Below the pieces are notes generated by a model, which did not search any database, had not been told where the DNA came from, and saw nothing but the letters and a program-made list of their open reading frames with translations. A stretch of DNA of 64,000 nucleotides from Bacteroidota bacterium (GTDB taxonomy: Bacteria > Bacteroidota > Bacteroidia > Bacteroidales > JAAUTT01): positions 1-64,000 of the forward strand of contig JAUZOO010000009.1 of assembly GCA_030706405.1 (NCBI GenBank), read 5' to 3'. The translations under genes and the position numbers were made by a program. Positions 25,857-34,689 of the stretch are shown piece after piece; the stretch's first letter is position 1, and each line of letters begins with the position of its first letter.

Positions 25857-27199
25857 AAGGATTTATCGTTGCCGGGACCAACAGCGGATGTGGAAAAACT
25901 ACTGTCACCATGGGGCTGATGGCTTTGCTGAAGCGTAAAGGACTGAGCGTTTCTCCTTTTAAGACCGGTCCGGATTTTATCGACCCCATGTTTCACGAAA
26001 CGGTGCTTGGTATGCCTTCTTATAATCTTGATAGTTATTTGCTTGCAGAAGATTCGGTTCGTCATCTTTTTCAAAAGCATACTCAGAATAAGGATGTTGC
26101 AGTTGTCGAAGGGGTAATGGGCCTGTTCGACGGTCTGGGGCCTGAAGGACTTGGCAGTACTGCCCAACTGGCTGAAATGCTCGACCTTCCGGTAATCCTG
26201 GTAGTTAACTGTAAGGCATTGTATCAAAGCGTGGCAGCGATTATTTCAGGGTTTAAAACCTTTTCATCGAAAATTAAGATTGGCGGGGTAATCCTGAACC
26301 ATGTAGCTGCCGGAGAGCATTATAGCTTTCTGAAAAAATATATTCAAGAAAAAACGGGAGTGCCGTGTATTGGGCATCTTCCTTTTAATAAACAACTTGC
26401 TGTCGAAAGCCGGCATTTGGGACTGCTTCAGGCTGAAGAGGTGGAAAACCTCCGACAGAAAGTGGATAGCTTGGTCGATGTTTTCGAAAAGACAGTCGAT
26501 GTAGAGCTTTTGTTAAATCTGGCCGGATCCGGAAATTCTGTCTCAGAACCGCAAACTTTTTCGCAGTCGTTGCCGGACCTTTCCAAATTACATCTTGGCG
26601 TTGCTTACGACAAGGCTTTTCGGTTTTATTACCGCGATAACCTCGAATTGTTGGAAGAATGCGGTGCCTCGCTTTATTATTTTAGTCCGTTGCAGGACAG
26701 TGCGTTGCCTGAAGAAATCAATGCCTTATATCTGGGCGGCGGTTATCCCGAAGTTTTTGCCCAAAAGCTTTCTGAGAATAAAACGATGCGCGAGGATATT
26801 CGTAGTAGGGCAGAGTCCGGTTTGTCCATCTTTGCCGAATGTGGAGGTTTGATGTATCTGACCGAAAGTATTATAACCAGTCAGGGCGAGTTTCCGATGA
26901 CCGGGGTTTTTAACTGCAAAACCCGAATGACGGAGCGTTTGCAACGTTTTGGTTACGCCGAGGTTATGCTAAATGGCGTGACGACCCGTTGCCACGAGTT
27001 TCATCATTCTGTCCTCGAATCTCCTGAAAAACCGAATTATCAGTTTCAATATCAATTATCTAAGCCATTTAAAGAACGTCGTTGGGAATGCGGATTAAGC
27101 CGGAAAAATATTCTGGCCGGTTATGCCCATCTCCATTTTTATTCGGATGTCGAATTTTTTAATCAGATAATCAACTTATGGAAAAGAGCCATTATATAG
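25853..27199 (+). CDS. cbiA: Cob(II)yrinic acid a,c-diamide synthase
   Basis: 448 residues. N-terminal ATP-binding domain (GTNSGCGKTT at about 7-16) and C-terminal type-1 glutamine amidotransferase domain with nucleophile C330 in IFAECGGLMYL. Amidates side chains a and c of cobyrinate. Its 3' end overlaps cbiC by 22 nt. Confidence 0.95.
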   Translation: MKGFIVAGTNSGCGKTTVTMGLMALLKRKGLSVSPFKTGPDFIDPMFHETVLGMPSYNLDSYLLAEDSVRHLFQKHTQNKDVAVVEGVMGLFDGLGPEGLGSTAQLAEMLDLPVILVVNCKALYQSVAAIISGFKTFSSKIKIGGVILNHVAAGEHYSFLKKYIQEKTGVPCIGHLPFNKQLAVESRHLGLLQAEEVENLRQKVDSLVDVFEKTVDVELLLNLAGSGNSVSEPQTFSQSLPDLSKLHLGVAYDKAFRFYYRDNLELLEECGASLYYFSPLQDSALPEEINALYLGGGYPEVFAQKLSENKTMREDIRSRAESGLSIFAECGGLMYLTESIITSQGEFPMTGVFNCKTRMTERLQRFGYAEVMLNGVTTRCHEFHHSVLESPEKPNYQFQYQLSKPFKERRWECGLSRKNILAGYAHLHFYSDVEFFNQIINLWKRAII

Positions 27200-27807
27200 A
27201 ATTGAACCCCAATGAAATAGAATCCAAGAGTTTCGAGATTATAACCTCTGAACTTGGTCATTTGCAGATGGATGCCTCGCTGGAACCCATTTTTAAACGG
27301 GTGGTGCATACCACGGCCGATTTTGATTATGCGCGGATTACCGAAATTCATCCGCGGGCGGTGGAAGCGGCCAAAAACGCGTTGAAAAATGGCTGCCGTA
27401 TTTATGCCGATACGCGTATGATCCTGGCCGGAGTCAGTAAACCTGCCCTGAAAAAGCTTGGGTGTGAGCTTTATACCTATGTGGATGATGAAGAGGTCGC
27501 GGCCCAGTCCAAAGCGCAGGGTATAACCCGTTCCATCCTTGGCATCAACAAAGCTTCGGGCGATTCGCAAACCGCTATCTATGTGATTGGTAATGCACCT
27601 ACTGCATTGGTTCGTATTTACGAACTGATTCAGGAAGGGAAAATTGCCCCTGCCTTGATTATTGGTGTTCCCGTAGGATTTGTGGGTGCAGCCGAGTCGA
27701 AGGAGTTGATTAAACAGTCGCCGGTTCCGTACATTGTTACCAATGGTCGTAAAGGCGGAAGTACTGTGGCTGTCGCTATTTTGAACGCTATTCTTTATCA
27801 GCTGTAA
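27178..27807 (+). CDS. cbiC: Cobalt-precorrin-8 methylmutase
   Basis: 209 residues. Catalyses the 1,5-shift of the C11 methyl group to C12, giving cobyrinate. The catalytic histidine H44 is in RVVHTTADFDYA. Contains GCRIYADTRMILAG and PVGFVGAAESKE typical of CbiC/CobH. Confidence 0.95.
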   Translation: MEKSHYIELNPNEIESKSFEIITSELGHLQMDASLEPIFKRVVHTTADFDYARITEIHPRAVEAAKNALKNGCRIYADTRMILAGVSKPALKKLGCELYTYVDDEEVAAQSKAQGITRSILGINKASGDSQTAIYVIGNAPTALVRIYELIQEGKIAPALIIGVPVGFVGAAESKELIKQSPVPYIVTNGRKGGSTVAVAILNAILYQL

Positions 27808-27808
27808 A

Positions 27809-28930
27809 ATGGGAGCGCTGACCGATAAAATAGTCTCAATCAACGGTAAGGAGTACCGATACGGGTACACCACTGGAAGTTGTGCGGCTGCGGCAGCCAA
27901 AGCGTCGGCATTGATGTTGCTTACGCAGAAGGCTGTCGAAGAAATATCGGTTGTGATTCCCGATGGGGGAGAGTTGGAGTTAATGCTTCATGAAGTGGTG
28001 GTTACCAACGAGTTTGCTTCGTGTTGCGTTGTCAAAGATGCCGGCGATGACCCTGATGTTACCCACGGCATCCGGATTTATGCCAAAGTGTGGCGTAATG
28101 ATTTGAACGAGATTCGGTTATTAGGAGGAACAGGCGTTGGCCGGGTTACCAAAAAGGGACTGGCAGTGCCTGTTGGAGAGCCGGCAATTAATCCGGTTCC
28201 CCGAAAAATGATTCTTCAGAATGTAGCTTCCGTAACATCCAATGGTTGTGGGCTCGACGTTGAAATATCGGCACCCGAAGGTGTTGCGCTGGCTCAGAAA
28301 ACGTTCAACCCGCAGTTGGGCATCGAAGGTGGAATTTCCATTTTGGGGACTAAAGGAATTGTGGTTCCGATGTCGGAAGAGGCTTATAAAGAATCGCTTG
28401 CTATAAAATTATCCATGCTTCAGGCGTACGGGATTGACGAAGCCGTCTTTACCCCCGGAAATTATGGCTTGCGTTTCATCGAGAACCATCTTTCCGTTAA
28501 TCCGGAACTGGTGGTAACGACCAGTAATTTCATCGGTTTCATGCTCGACGAGGCGGTTCGCTATGGCTTTCGCAAGATTTTGCTGGTGGGACATATCGGA
28601 AAACTCATTAAAGTGGCCGGCGGAATTTTCCATACGCACAGTCGCGTTGCCGATGCCCGTAACGAGGTTTTTGCAGCTCATTATTTGATGTTTTCCGGAG
28701 ATGTTGAAGCGTGCCGGTTGATTATGCAAAGCAACACTACGGAAGAGTCTATTCAGTATGTCACCGATAAATCGTTTTATAACTATTTGTGCAACATTAT
28801 AAAACAGCGCTGTGAGCAATATGTGAAACAGGCGTTGAAGGTTGATATGGTGCTGTTTTCGGAATCGGAAGGATGGCTGGGACAGGCCCCTCCCAACCCT
28901 CCCCGAGGGGGAGGGCTAAAAGAAATGTAG
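27809..28930 (+). CDS. cbiD: Cobalt-precorrin-5B C1-methyltransferase with a repeat-derived tail
   Basis: 373 residues. Family hallmark YGYTTGSCAAAAAKA near residue 18, then VVKDAGDDPDVTHG and VGHIGKLIKVAGG. Methylates C1 in the anaerobic route. The last 18 or so residues (GQAPPNPPRGGGLKEM) are not family-like; they are the translation of a GC-rich intergenic repeat (28886-28916) that has fused to the 3' end. Confidence 0.95.
   Translation: MGALTDKIVSINGKEYRYGYTTGSCAAAAAKASALMLLTQKAVEEISVVIPDGGELELMLHEVVVTNEFASCCVVKDAGDDPDVTHGIRIYAKVWRNDLNEIRLLGGTGVGRVTKKGLAVPVGEPAINPVPRKMILQNVASVTSNGCGLDVEISAPEGVALAQKTFNPQLGIEGGISILGTKGIVVPMSEEAYKESLAIKLSMLQAYGIDEAVFTPGNYGLRFIENHLSVNPELVVTTSNFIGFMLDEAVRYGFRKILLVGHIGKLIKVAGGIFHTHSRVADARNEVFAAHYLMFSGDVEACRLIMQSNTTEESIQYVTDKSFYNYLCNIIKQRCEQYVKQALKVDMVLFSESEGWLGQAPPNPPRGGGLKEM
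28886..28916. repeat. GC-rich REP-like hairpin inside the 3' end of cbiD
   Basis: CCCCTCCCAACCCTCCCC-GA-GGGGGAGGG: one member of a family of CCTCCCC/GGGGAGG elements also found at 30251, 31120, 32971, 45190 and 46269. It can fold as CCCTCCCC/GGGGGAGGG. Confidence 0.8.
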
Positions 28931-29039
28931 GGTCAGGGAATATTGGCGACGGAGGCAGAGCCTCCGCCGAACTTAGTAATCTGAACTTTTGAAATTTTAA
29001 ACAATTGAACCAATTTTAACTAAAAATAAATTTCAACCC
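28931..29039. other. Spacer cbiD-cbiE with GC-rich hairpin
   Basis: Contains an inverted repeat at 28945-28968 (GGCG-ac-GGAGGC / GCCTCC-GCC, three-base loop) followed by AT-rich sequence. There is no T-run directly after it, so it is more likely a processing or stability hairpin or a repeat element than a terminator. Confidence 0.5.
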
Positions 29040-29678
29040 TTGAACATCGAACCAATAAATAAGATAAACGTTTGCGGGCTTGGTCCCGGCCATCCGTCGC
29101 TGATACTTCCGGTGGTGCATGAGCTGGTGAACGCTTGCGATGTTCTTATTGGCGGAAAACGTAACCTGGAGATATTTAACGGTTTGTCGAAAGAAAAGCG
29201 GTTCATAACCAATAATATCGACGAACTGATGAAGTTCATCGCCGAAAGGGGCGAACGCAAGGTTACGTTGGTGGTATCGGGCGATACCGGTTTTTACAGC
29301 ATGCTGGGGGCGCTGCGTCGTCATTTCCCGGCAGAGGAGCTGAACGTAGTTCCGGGTATCAGCAGTTTTCAGTATATGTTTGCGCGTTTGGGAATGTCGT
29401 ACGAGGATGCTTTTCTGGGAAGTCTTCACGGAAAGAAATTCGATTTAATTGAAACTGTAAAGCATTATCCCAAAGTTTTTTGTCTGACCGATGCGCTTCA
29501 TTCGCCCCGGCAGATTGCCTTACTTCTTACTAAAAACGGGTTGGGCGATTGTATATTACACGTCGGTTGCAACCTTTCGTACGAAAATGAGATGATACTG
29601 TCCGATAAGGCTCAAAACCTTACCGATAAAATAATTGACGATAAACTTTGTTCGCTAATCATTGAAAATGAACAATAA
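29040..29678 (+). CDS. cbiE: Cobalt-precorrin-7 C5-methyltransferase
   Basis: 212 residues of the SAM-dependent tetrapyrrole methylase fold (VCGLGPGHPSLI at the N-terminus, VVSGDTGFYSMLGALRR, VVPGISSFQYM). Separate from CbiT rather than fused as in CobL. TTG at 29040 is the first codon (ttgaacatc); no in-frame ATG lies at the family N-terminus, so TTG is accepted as the start. Overlaps cbiT by 11 nt. Confidence 0.9.
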   Translation: MNIEPINKINVCGLGPGHPSLILPVVHELVNACDVLIGGKRNLEIFNGLSKEKRFITNNIDELMKFIAERGERKVTLVVSGDTGFYSMLGALRRHFPAEELNVVPGISSFQYMFARLGMSYEDAFLGSLHGKKFDLIETVKHYPKVFCLTDALHSPRQIALLLTKNGLGDCILHVGCNLSYENEMILSDKAQNLTDKIIDDKLCSLIIENEQ

Positions 29679-30330
29679 AATAATAACCAGCGGAATCCCC
29701 GACAGCGAATTTATACGTGGCAAAGTGCCGATAACCAAGGAAGAAGTCCGGGTTATCACGCTTTCGAAGCTTCGTTTGCAGGCCGACGATGTATTGCTCG
29801 ACATTGGTGCCGGAACGGGCTCCATCAGCATTGAGGCTGCGCGATTGCTTTCGTCGGGACGGGTAGTGGCTGTGGAACATAATGCTGAGGCTGTCGGACT
29901 TATCCGTCAGAATGTGCAAAAGTTTGGGGTCGGGAACCTTCAGCTTGTCGAAGGTTCAGCCCCTGAGGTTTTGGCTGGGGTTTCGGGGATTACAAAAGCG
30001 GTAGTTGGCGGTACCGGAGGGCATTTAACCAAAGTGCTCGAATGGCTCGATGCTAATCTTCCTGTTGGCGGACGTGTTGTGGCCAATGCGGTTACGCTCG
30101 GTACGCTGAATGGCCTGGAAAAGTTTTTCAGGGAACGAGGGTATGTTTCCGTGGAGATTGTTCAGGTGGCCATTAGCCGTTTCGAACCTGTCAGCAAGCA
30201 TTTGATGATCAAAGCGAACACTCCTGTTTTTGTGGTGACGGCGGAAAAGAGCCTCACCCACAACCCTTCTCCAAAGGAGCGGGGAGATTTCGATTCCATT
30301 ATAGGATTAACTTCTCCTAACTTCATTTAA
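29668..30330 (+). CDS. cbiT: Cobalt-precorrin-6B C15-methyltransferase (decarboxylating)
   Basis: Class I Rossmann methyltransferase with SAM motif LLDIGAGTGSISIEAA; methylates C15 and decarboxylates the C12 acetate. The ATG at 29668 is preferred to the TTG two codons upstream. About 220 residues; the last 25 or so (SLTHNPSPKERGDFDSI...) extend past the usual CbiT end and lie over a CCTCACCC/GGAGCGGGGAG repeat element, as in cbiD. Confidence 0.92.
   Translation: MNNKIITSGIPDSEFIRGKVPITKEEVRVITLSKLRLQADDVLLDIGAGTGSISIEAARLLSSGRVVAVEHNAEAVGLIRQNVQKFGVGNLQLVEGSAPEVLAGVSGITKAVVGGTGGHLTKVLEWLDANLPVGGRVVANAVTLGTLNGLEKFFRERGYVSVEIVQVAISRFEPVSKHLMIKANTPVFVVTAEKSLTHNPSPKERGDFDSIIGLTSPNFI
30251..30287. 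repeat. REP-like element within the 3' end of cbiT
   Basis: Degenerate CCTCACCC...CTTCTCC-aaa-GGAGCGGGGAG element of the same family as at 28886 and 31120. It encodes the non-family C-terminal tail of CbiT. Confidence 0.65.
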
Positions 30331-30346
30331 CTTCAATAACTTCAAA
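30307..30346. repeat. AACTTC array spanning the cbiT stop and the cbiL leader
   Basis: Four spaced copies of taacttc / ttaacttc at a 9-12-base period just before the cbiL start. Similar arrays lie at 31050-31084 (reverse orientation) and 33829-33866. Confidence 0.7.
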
Positions 30347-30350
30347 ATAT

Positions 30351-31049
30351 ATGTCAGGTAAATTTTATGGAATAGGCGTTGGCCCGGGCGACCCGGAACT
30401 GATAACGATGAAAGCGGTGAATATTCTTAAATCCGTCGATGTGGTTGCGGTTCCCGAAAGTTCGAAGGAAAAAGGCAGCGTGGCGCTCGACATTGCCCGT
30501 CCATACCTTCGTGAAGGCGCTGAAATGCTAACGCTTACCTTTCCGATGATTCGCGATGTGGCAGCAAAACAACGCATCCGCGAGGAAAATGCCCAAAAGG
30601 TGCTGGCTGAGATTCAGCAAGGAAAGACTATCGCTTTTCTTACTCTCGGCGACCCGATGTTATACAGCACGTATATCTATCTGTTGGAGAATTTATTGTC
30701 GCTTTCTATTGATATTGAAACTATTCCCGGGATTTATTCTTTTTCGGCTATTAGTAACCGGTTGAACATGCCGTTGGTGAAAGGCGACGAAAAGCTGGCA
30801 GTGATTTCTTCGCTCGAAAAGTCAGATTGGTCATCGCTGCTGGCGTTCGATACAGTGGTTTGCATGAAGGTTAGCGCTTACCGCGAAACGCTCGCCGAAC
30901 TGCTTCGTCTATCCGACAGCCCGTTTGATTTTGTACTGGTTTCCAACGTCGGAAATATCGGCAATGCCAGCGAAATCGTTCATCAGGGAACGGATGTGTT
31001 GGAAGGGGAAATGCCGTATTTCAGCACGGGGATTTTGAAAAGAATTTAA
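30351..31049 (+). CDS. cbiL: Cobalt-precorrin-2 C20-methyltransferase
   Basis: 232 residues. Tetrapyrrole methylase with GVGPGDPELITMKA at the N-terminus and the CbiL/CobI-specific LGDPMLYSTYIYLLE and TIPGIYSFSAIS. It makes cobalt-precorrin-3. Confidence 0.93.
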   Translation: MSGKFYGIGVGPGDPELITMKAVNILKSVDVVAVPESSKEKGSVALDIARPYLREGAEMLTLTFPMIRDVAAKQRIREENAQKVLAEIQQGKTIAFLTLGDPMLYSTYIYLLENLLSLSIDIETIPGIYSFSAISNRLNMPLVKGDEKLAVISSLEKSDWSSLLAFDTVVCMKVSAYRETLAELLRLSDSPFDFVLVSNVGNIGNASEIVHQGTDVLEGEMPYFSTGILKRI

Positions 31050-31165
31050 GGGAAGTTAGAGAAGTAAAAGGAAGTTATAAAAGGAGTAAACGAATACGAA
31101 ACAATTGTGGCGTCCAAAAGTCCTCCCCTTTGGCGAGGGTTGGGAGGGGCCTCTATTTATAGAAT
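31050..31165. repeat. Spacer cbiL-cbiF with AACTTC array and REP-like element
   Basis: Left part (31050-31084) is the reverse-orientation aagtta/gaagtta array. 31120-31152 is a REP-like element CCTCCCCTTTGGCGAGG followed by GTTGGGAGGGGCC. No gene; the short frame reading through it is repeat translation. Confidence 0.75.
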
Positions 31166-31933
31166 ATGAAAGCAATCCATTTTATAGGAGCAGGACCGGG
31201 CGACCCGGAACTTATTACGGTGAAGGGAAAACGGCTGGTTACCGAGGCCGACATCATTATTTATGCCGGTTCGCTGGTGCCGGCGGCGGTTATTGCCGAG
31301 CACAAACCGGGATGCGAGGTTTATAACAGCGCGTCGATGGATTTGCCCGAAATTATTAAGGTTATGGCCGATGGCGTGATGGCCGGAAAAGCGGTTGCCC
31401 GCGTCCATACCGGCGACCCTTCCATTTACGGGTCTATTCGGGAACAGATGGAAGAGCTTGATAAACTTGGAATTACTTACGAGGTGATTCCCGGGGTCAG
31501 TTCATTTGTTGCCGCTGCTGCTGCCGTGAAAAAGGAATTCACGGTTCCGGAGATTTCGCAAACCATCATCCTTACCCGTACCGAAGGCAGAACACCCGTT
31601 CCGGAACTCGAAAAGTTAAACCTTTTGGCATCGCACCGGGCTTCAATGGTTATCTTTTTATCGGTTCAATTGATGGACGACGTGGTTCGTCTCCTCTGCG
31701 AACATTATCCGGCTGAGACTCCGGTTGCCGTGGTGGAAAAGGCCAGTTGGCCAGAGCAACGGATTGTCCGCGGAACCTTAGCCGATATTGCAGCCAAGGT
31801 GAAAGAAGCTAAAATCAATAAAACTGCCCAGATACTCGTTGGTGAGTTTTTGGGCGAAACATACAATAATTCATTGCTTTACGACCCTCATTTTACGCAC
31901 GAGTATCGTAACGGAAAGCCATGTGGGGAATAG
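31166..31933 (+). CDS. cbiF: Cobalt-precorrin-4 C11-methyltransferase
   Basis: 255 residues. GAGPGDPELITVKGKRL and the CbiF/CobM-specific IIYAGSLVP, RVHTGDPSIYGSIREQM and VIPGVSSF are all present. It overlaps cbiG by 13 nt; CbiG works on its product, opening the lactone ring. Confidence 0.95.
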   Translation: MKAIHFIGAGPGDPELITVKGKRLVTEADIIIYAGSLVPAAVIAEHKPGCEVYNSASMDLPEIIKVMADGVMAGKAVARVHTGDPSIYGSIREQMEELDKLGITYEVIPGVSSFVAAAAAVKKEFTVPEISQTIILTRTEGRTPVPELEKLNLLASHRASMVIFLSVQLMDDVVRLLCEHYPAETPVAVVEKASWPEQRIVRGTLADIAAKVKEAKINKTAQILVGEFLGETYNNSLLYDPHFTHEYRNGKPCGE

Positions 31934-32931
31934 TTGCCATAACGCAAAATGGTTTGCAGCTTGCCTGTAAGCTCAACGAGGTTTTCCCCGATTCGGAGGT
32001 TTATACACTTCCGAAATGGGATAAACCTGGTTTGAAGCTGATAGAAGGTGACCTGCAATCGTTTGTGGCAACGCTTTTTGAACGTCACCGGGTGTTGGTA
32101 TTTGTGATGGCCACAGGGATTGTGGTTCGCAGCATTGCGCCTCACCTGAAAAGCAAGACCTCCGACCCCGCAGTTCTGGTGATGGACGAAAAAGGGCGGT
32201 ATGTTATCAGTTTGTTATCCGGACATTTAGGCGGGGCTAATGCTGTAGCCCAGCAAATTGCGCTGAAAACCGGGGCTGAAGCGGTGATTACCACCAGTTC
32301 GGACGTTAACGGTCTGATGGCCGTGGATATATTTGCCCAGAATAATGGATTGATTATCGACAGCATGGCCGATGCCAAAAATATTACGGCAATGCTGGTC
32401 AACGGTCATCGTATCGGTCAGCATAATGAAACGTGCTGGCAGGTTCCGGAAGTGTATTCTTCGGATATTGAAGAAGCTGATAGTATTGTGCTGATTTCAA
32501 ATAAGTCATCGGTTAGTTATTTAAAACCGCTGGTAAAACTAATTCCGCAGAATATTACGCTGGGCGTTGGGTGTCGTCGGGGAACTTCGGTTGCTTCAAT
32601 TATAGCTTTTATTAACAATGAGTTGAAGAAGAATAATATAGACGAACGAAGTCTCTGTCGGATTGCTTCCATCGATGTAAAAAAGGATGAAGAAGGGTTG
32701 ATTCAGACGGCTCAGCATTTTGGCGTTGAGTTGGTATTCTTTTCCGCTTCTGAATTGGCTAAAGTTGAAGAGCAATTTCTGTCGTCAGATTTTGTTAAAC
32801 AGCAGGTTGGGGTAGGAGCTGTCTGTGAACCTGCGGCTTACCTGGCTTGCAACGGCAACGGGGAATTTATCCTCCGCAAACAGTCACATGAAGGAATAAC
32901 GCTGGCAATTTTTGAGGAAGCGAAAAGGTAG
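31921..32931 (+). CDS. cbiG: Cobalt-precorrin-5A hydrolase
   Basis: 336 residues. Opens the delta-lactone and releases acetaldehyde, the step specific to the anaerobic route. N-terminal domain with VFVMATGIVVRSIAPHL and LLSGHLGGANAVA; C-terminal CobE-like domain starting LGVGCRRGTS (about 215) and VGVGAVCEPAA. It confirms that this is the early-cobalt pathway. Confidence 0.94.
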   Translation: MWGIVAITQNGLQLACKLNEVFPDSEVYTLPKWDKPGLKLIEGDLQSFVATLFERHRVLVFVMATGIVVRSIAPHLKSKTSDPAVLVMDEKGRYVISLLSGHLGGANAVAQQIALKTGAEAVITTSSDVNGLMAVDIFAQNNGLIIDSMADAKNITAMLVNGHRIGQHNETCWQVPEVYSSDIEEADSIVLISNKSSVSYLKPLVKLIPQNITLGVGCRRGTSVASIIAFINNELKKNNIDERSLCRIASIDVKKDEEGLIQTAQHFGVELVFFSASELAKVEEQFLSSDFVKQQVGVGAVCEPAAYLACNGNGEFILRKQSHEGITLAIFEEAKR

Positions 32932-33026
32932 AAATCGTATTATAAACTATAAAACAATAATTTAAAGATTAACCTCCCCTTGTCCTTCCTTGAAAAGGAG
33001 GGGATTAAGCGGAACGAAAATAGATT
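32932..33026. repeat. Spacer cbiG-cbiH with REP-like hairpin
   Basis: 32971-33005 holds CCTCCCCTTGTCCTTCCTT...AAGGAGGGG, a member of the REP-like family able to form a CCTT/AAGG and CCTCC/GGAGG stem. The rest is AT-rich. Confidence 0.75.
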
Positions 33027-33764
33027 ATGAATTCAAAATTATACGTCATAGGAACTGGACCCGGAAAGAAGGAACATCTTACCAAGGCGGCGGTGAATGC
33101 CATCCGCGAAAGCGAAGTTGTGATGGGTTATAAAACCTACATCAACCTTATTAAGGAGTTTCTCGATGGAAAAGAAGTACAATCGTCGGGTATGCGCAAG
33201 GAAGTTGACCGTTGTACCGATGCCATTGAAGTTGCCCTGAGCGGGAAAGTGGTGGCATTGATTAGCAGCGGCGATTCGGGTGTTTACGGAATGGCCGGCA
33301 TTGTCCTTGAGCTTGCCGAAAAGATGGCGCCTGAGTTGGACATTGAGATTGTGCCGGGCATTACGTCGGCTTTGTCGTCGGCATCATTGGCCGGGGCCCC
33401 GCTGATGAACGACTTTGCAGTAATCAGCCTCAGCGACCTGATGACTCCCTGGGAGGTGATTGAAAAACGCCTCGATGCAGCCGGTTTGGGCGATTTTGCC
33501 GTTACCCTCTATAACCCGCGCAGCAACGGACGGACTAAGCAAATTGAGATTGCCCGTGATATCCTGTTACGTCACCGGAACCCACAAACGCCTGTAGCTC
33601 TTGTGCGTAATGCCATGCGCGAAGAGGCTTCCGTTACCCTGACCACACTAGCTGATATGCCTTTCGAGGAAATCGATATGGTTACAACTGTCATCATCGG
33701 TAATTCGCAGACGTATGTCAGGAATGGAAAGATGGTGACTCCGAGAGGCTATCTCTTAGTGTGA
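33027..33764 (+). CDS. cbiH: Cobalt-precorrin-3 C17-methyltransferase
   Basis: 245 residues, tetrapyrrole methylase with VIGTGPGKKEHLTKAAVNAI, VVMGYKTYINLI, LISSGDSGVYGMAG and TLYNPRSNGRTKQI, all typical of CbiH/CobJ. It performs C17 methylation with ring contraction. Confidence 0.95.
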   Translation: MNSKLYVIGTGPGKKEHLTKAAVNAIRESEVVMGYKTYINLIKEFLDGKEVQSSGMRKEVDRCTDAIEVALSGKVVALISSGDSGVYGMAGIVLELAEKMAPELDIEIVPGITSALSSASLAGAPLMNDFAVISLSDLMTPWEVIEKRLDAAGLGDFAVTLYNPRSNGRTKQIEIARDILLRHRNPQTPVALVRNAMREEASVTLTTLADMPFEEIDMVTTVIIGNSQTYVRNGKMVTPRGYLLV

Positions 33765-33867
33765 TTAGGTTATTAAGAGATTAAGTAATTAAGAGTCGGA
33801 ATTGTGAAGTTACAGAGTAAAAAAAACTTTTTCTAACTTCCCTTAACTCCCTCTAACTTCTTTAAAC
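33765..33867. repeat. Spacer cbiH-cbiJ made of two degenerate arrays
   Basis: From the cbiH stop codon to 33795 there are gattaag/aattaag units (period about 9). 33829-33866 carries taacttccct-type units. No gene or clear promoter. Confidence 0.75.
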
Positions 33868-34608
33868 ATGCTCTGGATTATTGGCGGAACGATAAATGCC
33901 CGTGAGATAGCGGCTTTGCTGGTGCAAAAAGGGATGGACGTGCTGTTGACCACGACTACTCCATTAGGCTCCGAACTGGCGCAGATGCCAGGATTGGAGG
34001 TTTGTTGCGGGGCGCTCGATAGTGAAGCCATGGTGTCGTTGATTCGCGAAAAGAAGATTTCGACGATTCTGGATGCCAGTCACCCGTTTGCTACCGAGGT
34101 GTCCACCAATGCCATGCAGGTTGCCATCGAAACCGGAACGCGCTATCTCCGTTTTGAGCGAAAAAGTGAAGAATATGATGGCGTGCAGTATTTTCAGTCG
34201 TATGAGGAAATGCTTCAATATCTTCAAATTAAGGAGGGAAATGTGTTGCTAACCATTGGTTCCAAGCATGTAGGGGTATTTTCGTCGTTGGGCAACGAAC
34301 GGCTTTTTGCACGGGTGCTGCCGGTTGCTTCGAGCATCGAACAGTGCCAGGCTGCGGGAATTTCGGCCAAGCATATCATCGGCATAGGCGGCGTTTGCTC
34401 GGAAGAGCTGAACCTGGCCATAATGCGCGAATATTCCATTCGCTACCTGGTAACCAAGGATAGCGGCGATGAAGGTGGTATCCCCGAAAAGTTGGCTGCC
34501 GCCCGTAGCCTCGATGTGGAGGTTTTAATGCTTCAACGCCCAAAGCTGGATTATCCGGAGATGGTGAGCAGCTATGAGGAAGTGATTGATAGGATTGTGA
34601 TTAAGTGA
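33868..34608 (+). CDS. cbiJ: Cobalt-precorrin-6A reductase
   Basis: 246 residues. Rossmann-like LWIIGGTINAREIAALL, LDASHPFATEVS and IRYLVTKDSGDEGGIPEKLAAA are CbiJ/CobK signatures. Reduces the macrocycle with NADPH before C5/C15 methylation by CbiE and CbiT. Confidence 0.94.
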   Translation: MLWIIGGTINAREIAALLVQKGMDVLLTTTTPLGSELAQMPGLEVCCGALDSEAMVSLIREKKISTILDASHPFATEVSTNAMQVAIETGTRYLRFERKSEEYDGVQYFQSYEEMLQYLQIKEGNVLLTIGSKHVGVFSSLGNERLFARVLPVASSIEQCQAAGISAKHIIGIGGVCSEELNLAIMREYSIRYLVTKDSGDEGGIPEKLAAARSLDVEVLMLQRPKLDYPEMVSSYEEVIDRIVIK

Positions 34609-34689
34609 CTAGGTAATTAAGTGAAGAAGAACGATTAAGTGTAAGTTCTTTGTACTTAATACTCAGTACTCAAGTCTAAATTATAATGT
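34609..34689. repeat. Spacer cbiJ-cobO with gattaagtga units
   Basis: The gtgattaagtgactaggtaattaagtg type array starts inside the cbiJ stop region (34601) and runs to about 34641, followed by acttaatactcagtactcaagtc. No gene. Confidence 0.65.

Noticed and set aside
28945-28968. Terminator between cbiD and cbiE
   Set aside because: Good hairpin but no T-run follows and the pathway genes continue on the same strand.
31105-31326. 73-codon plus-strand frame before cbiF
   Set aside because: Reads through the REP-like element and then cbiF in the wrong frame.
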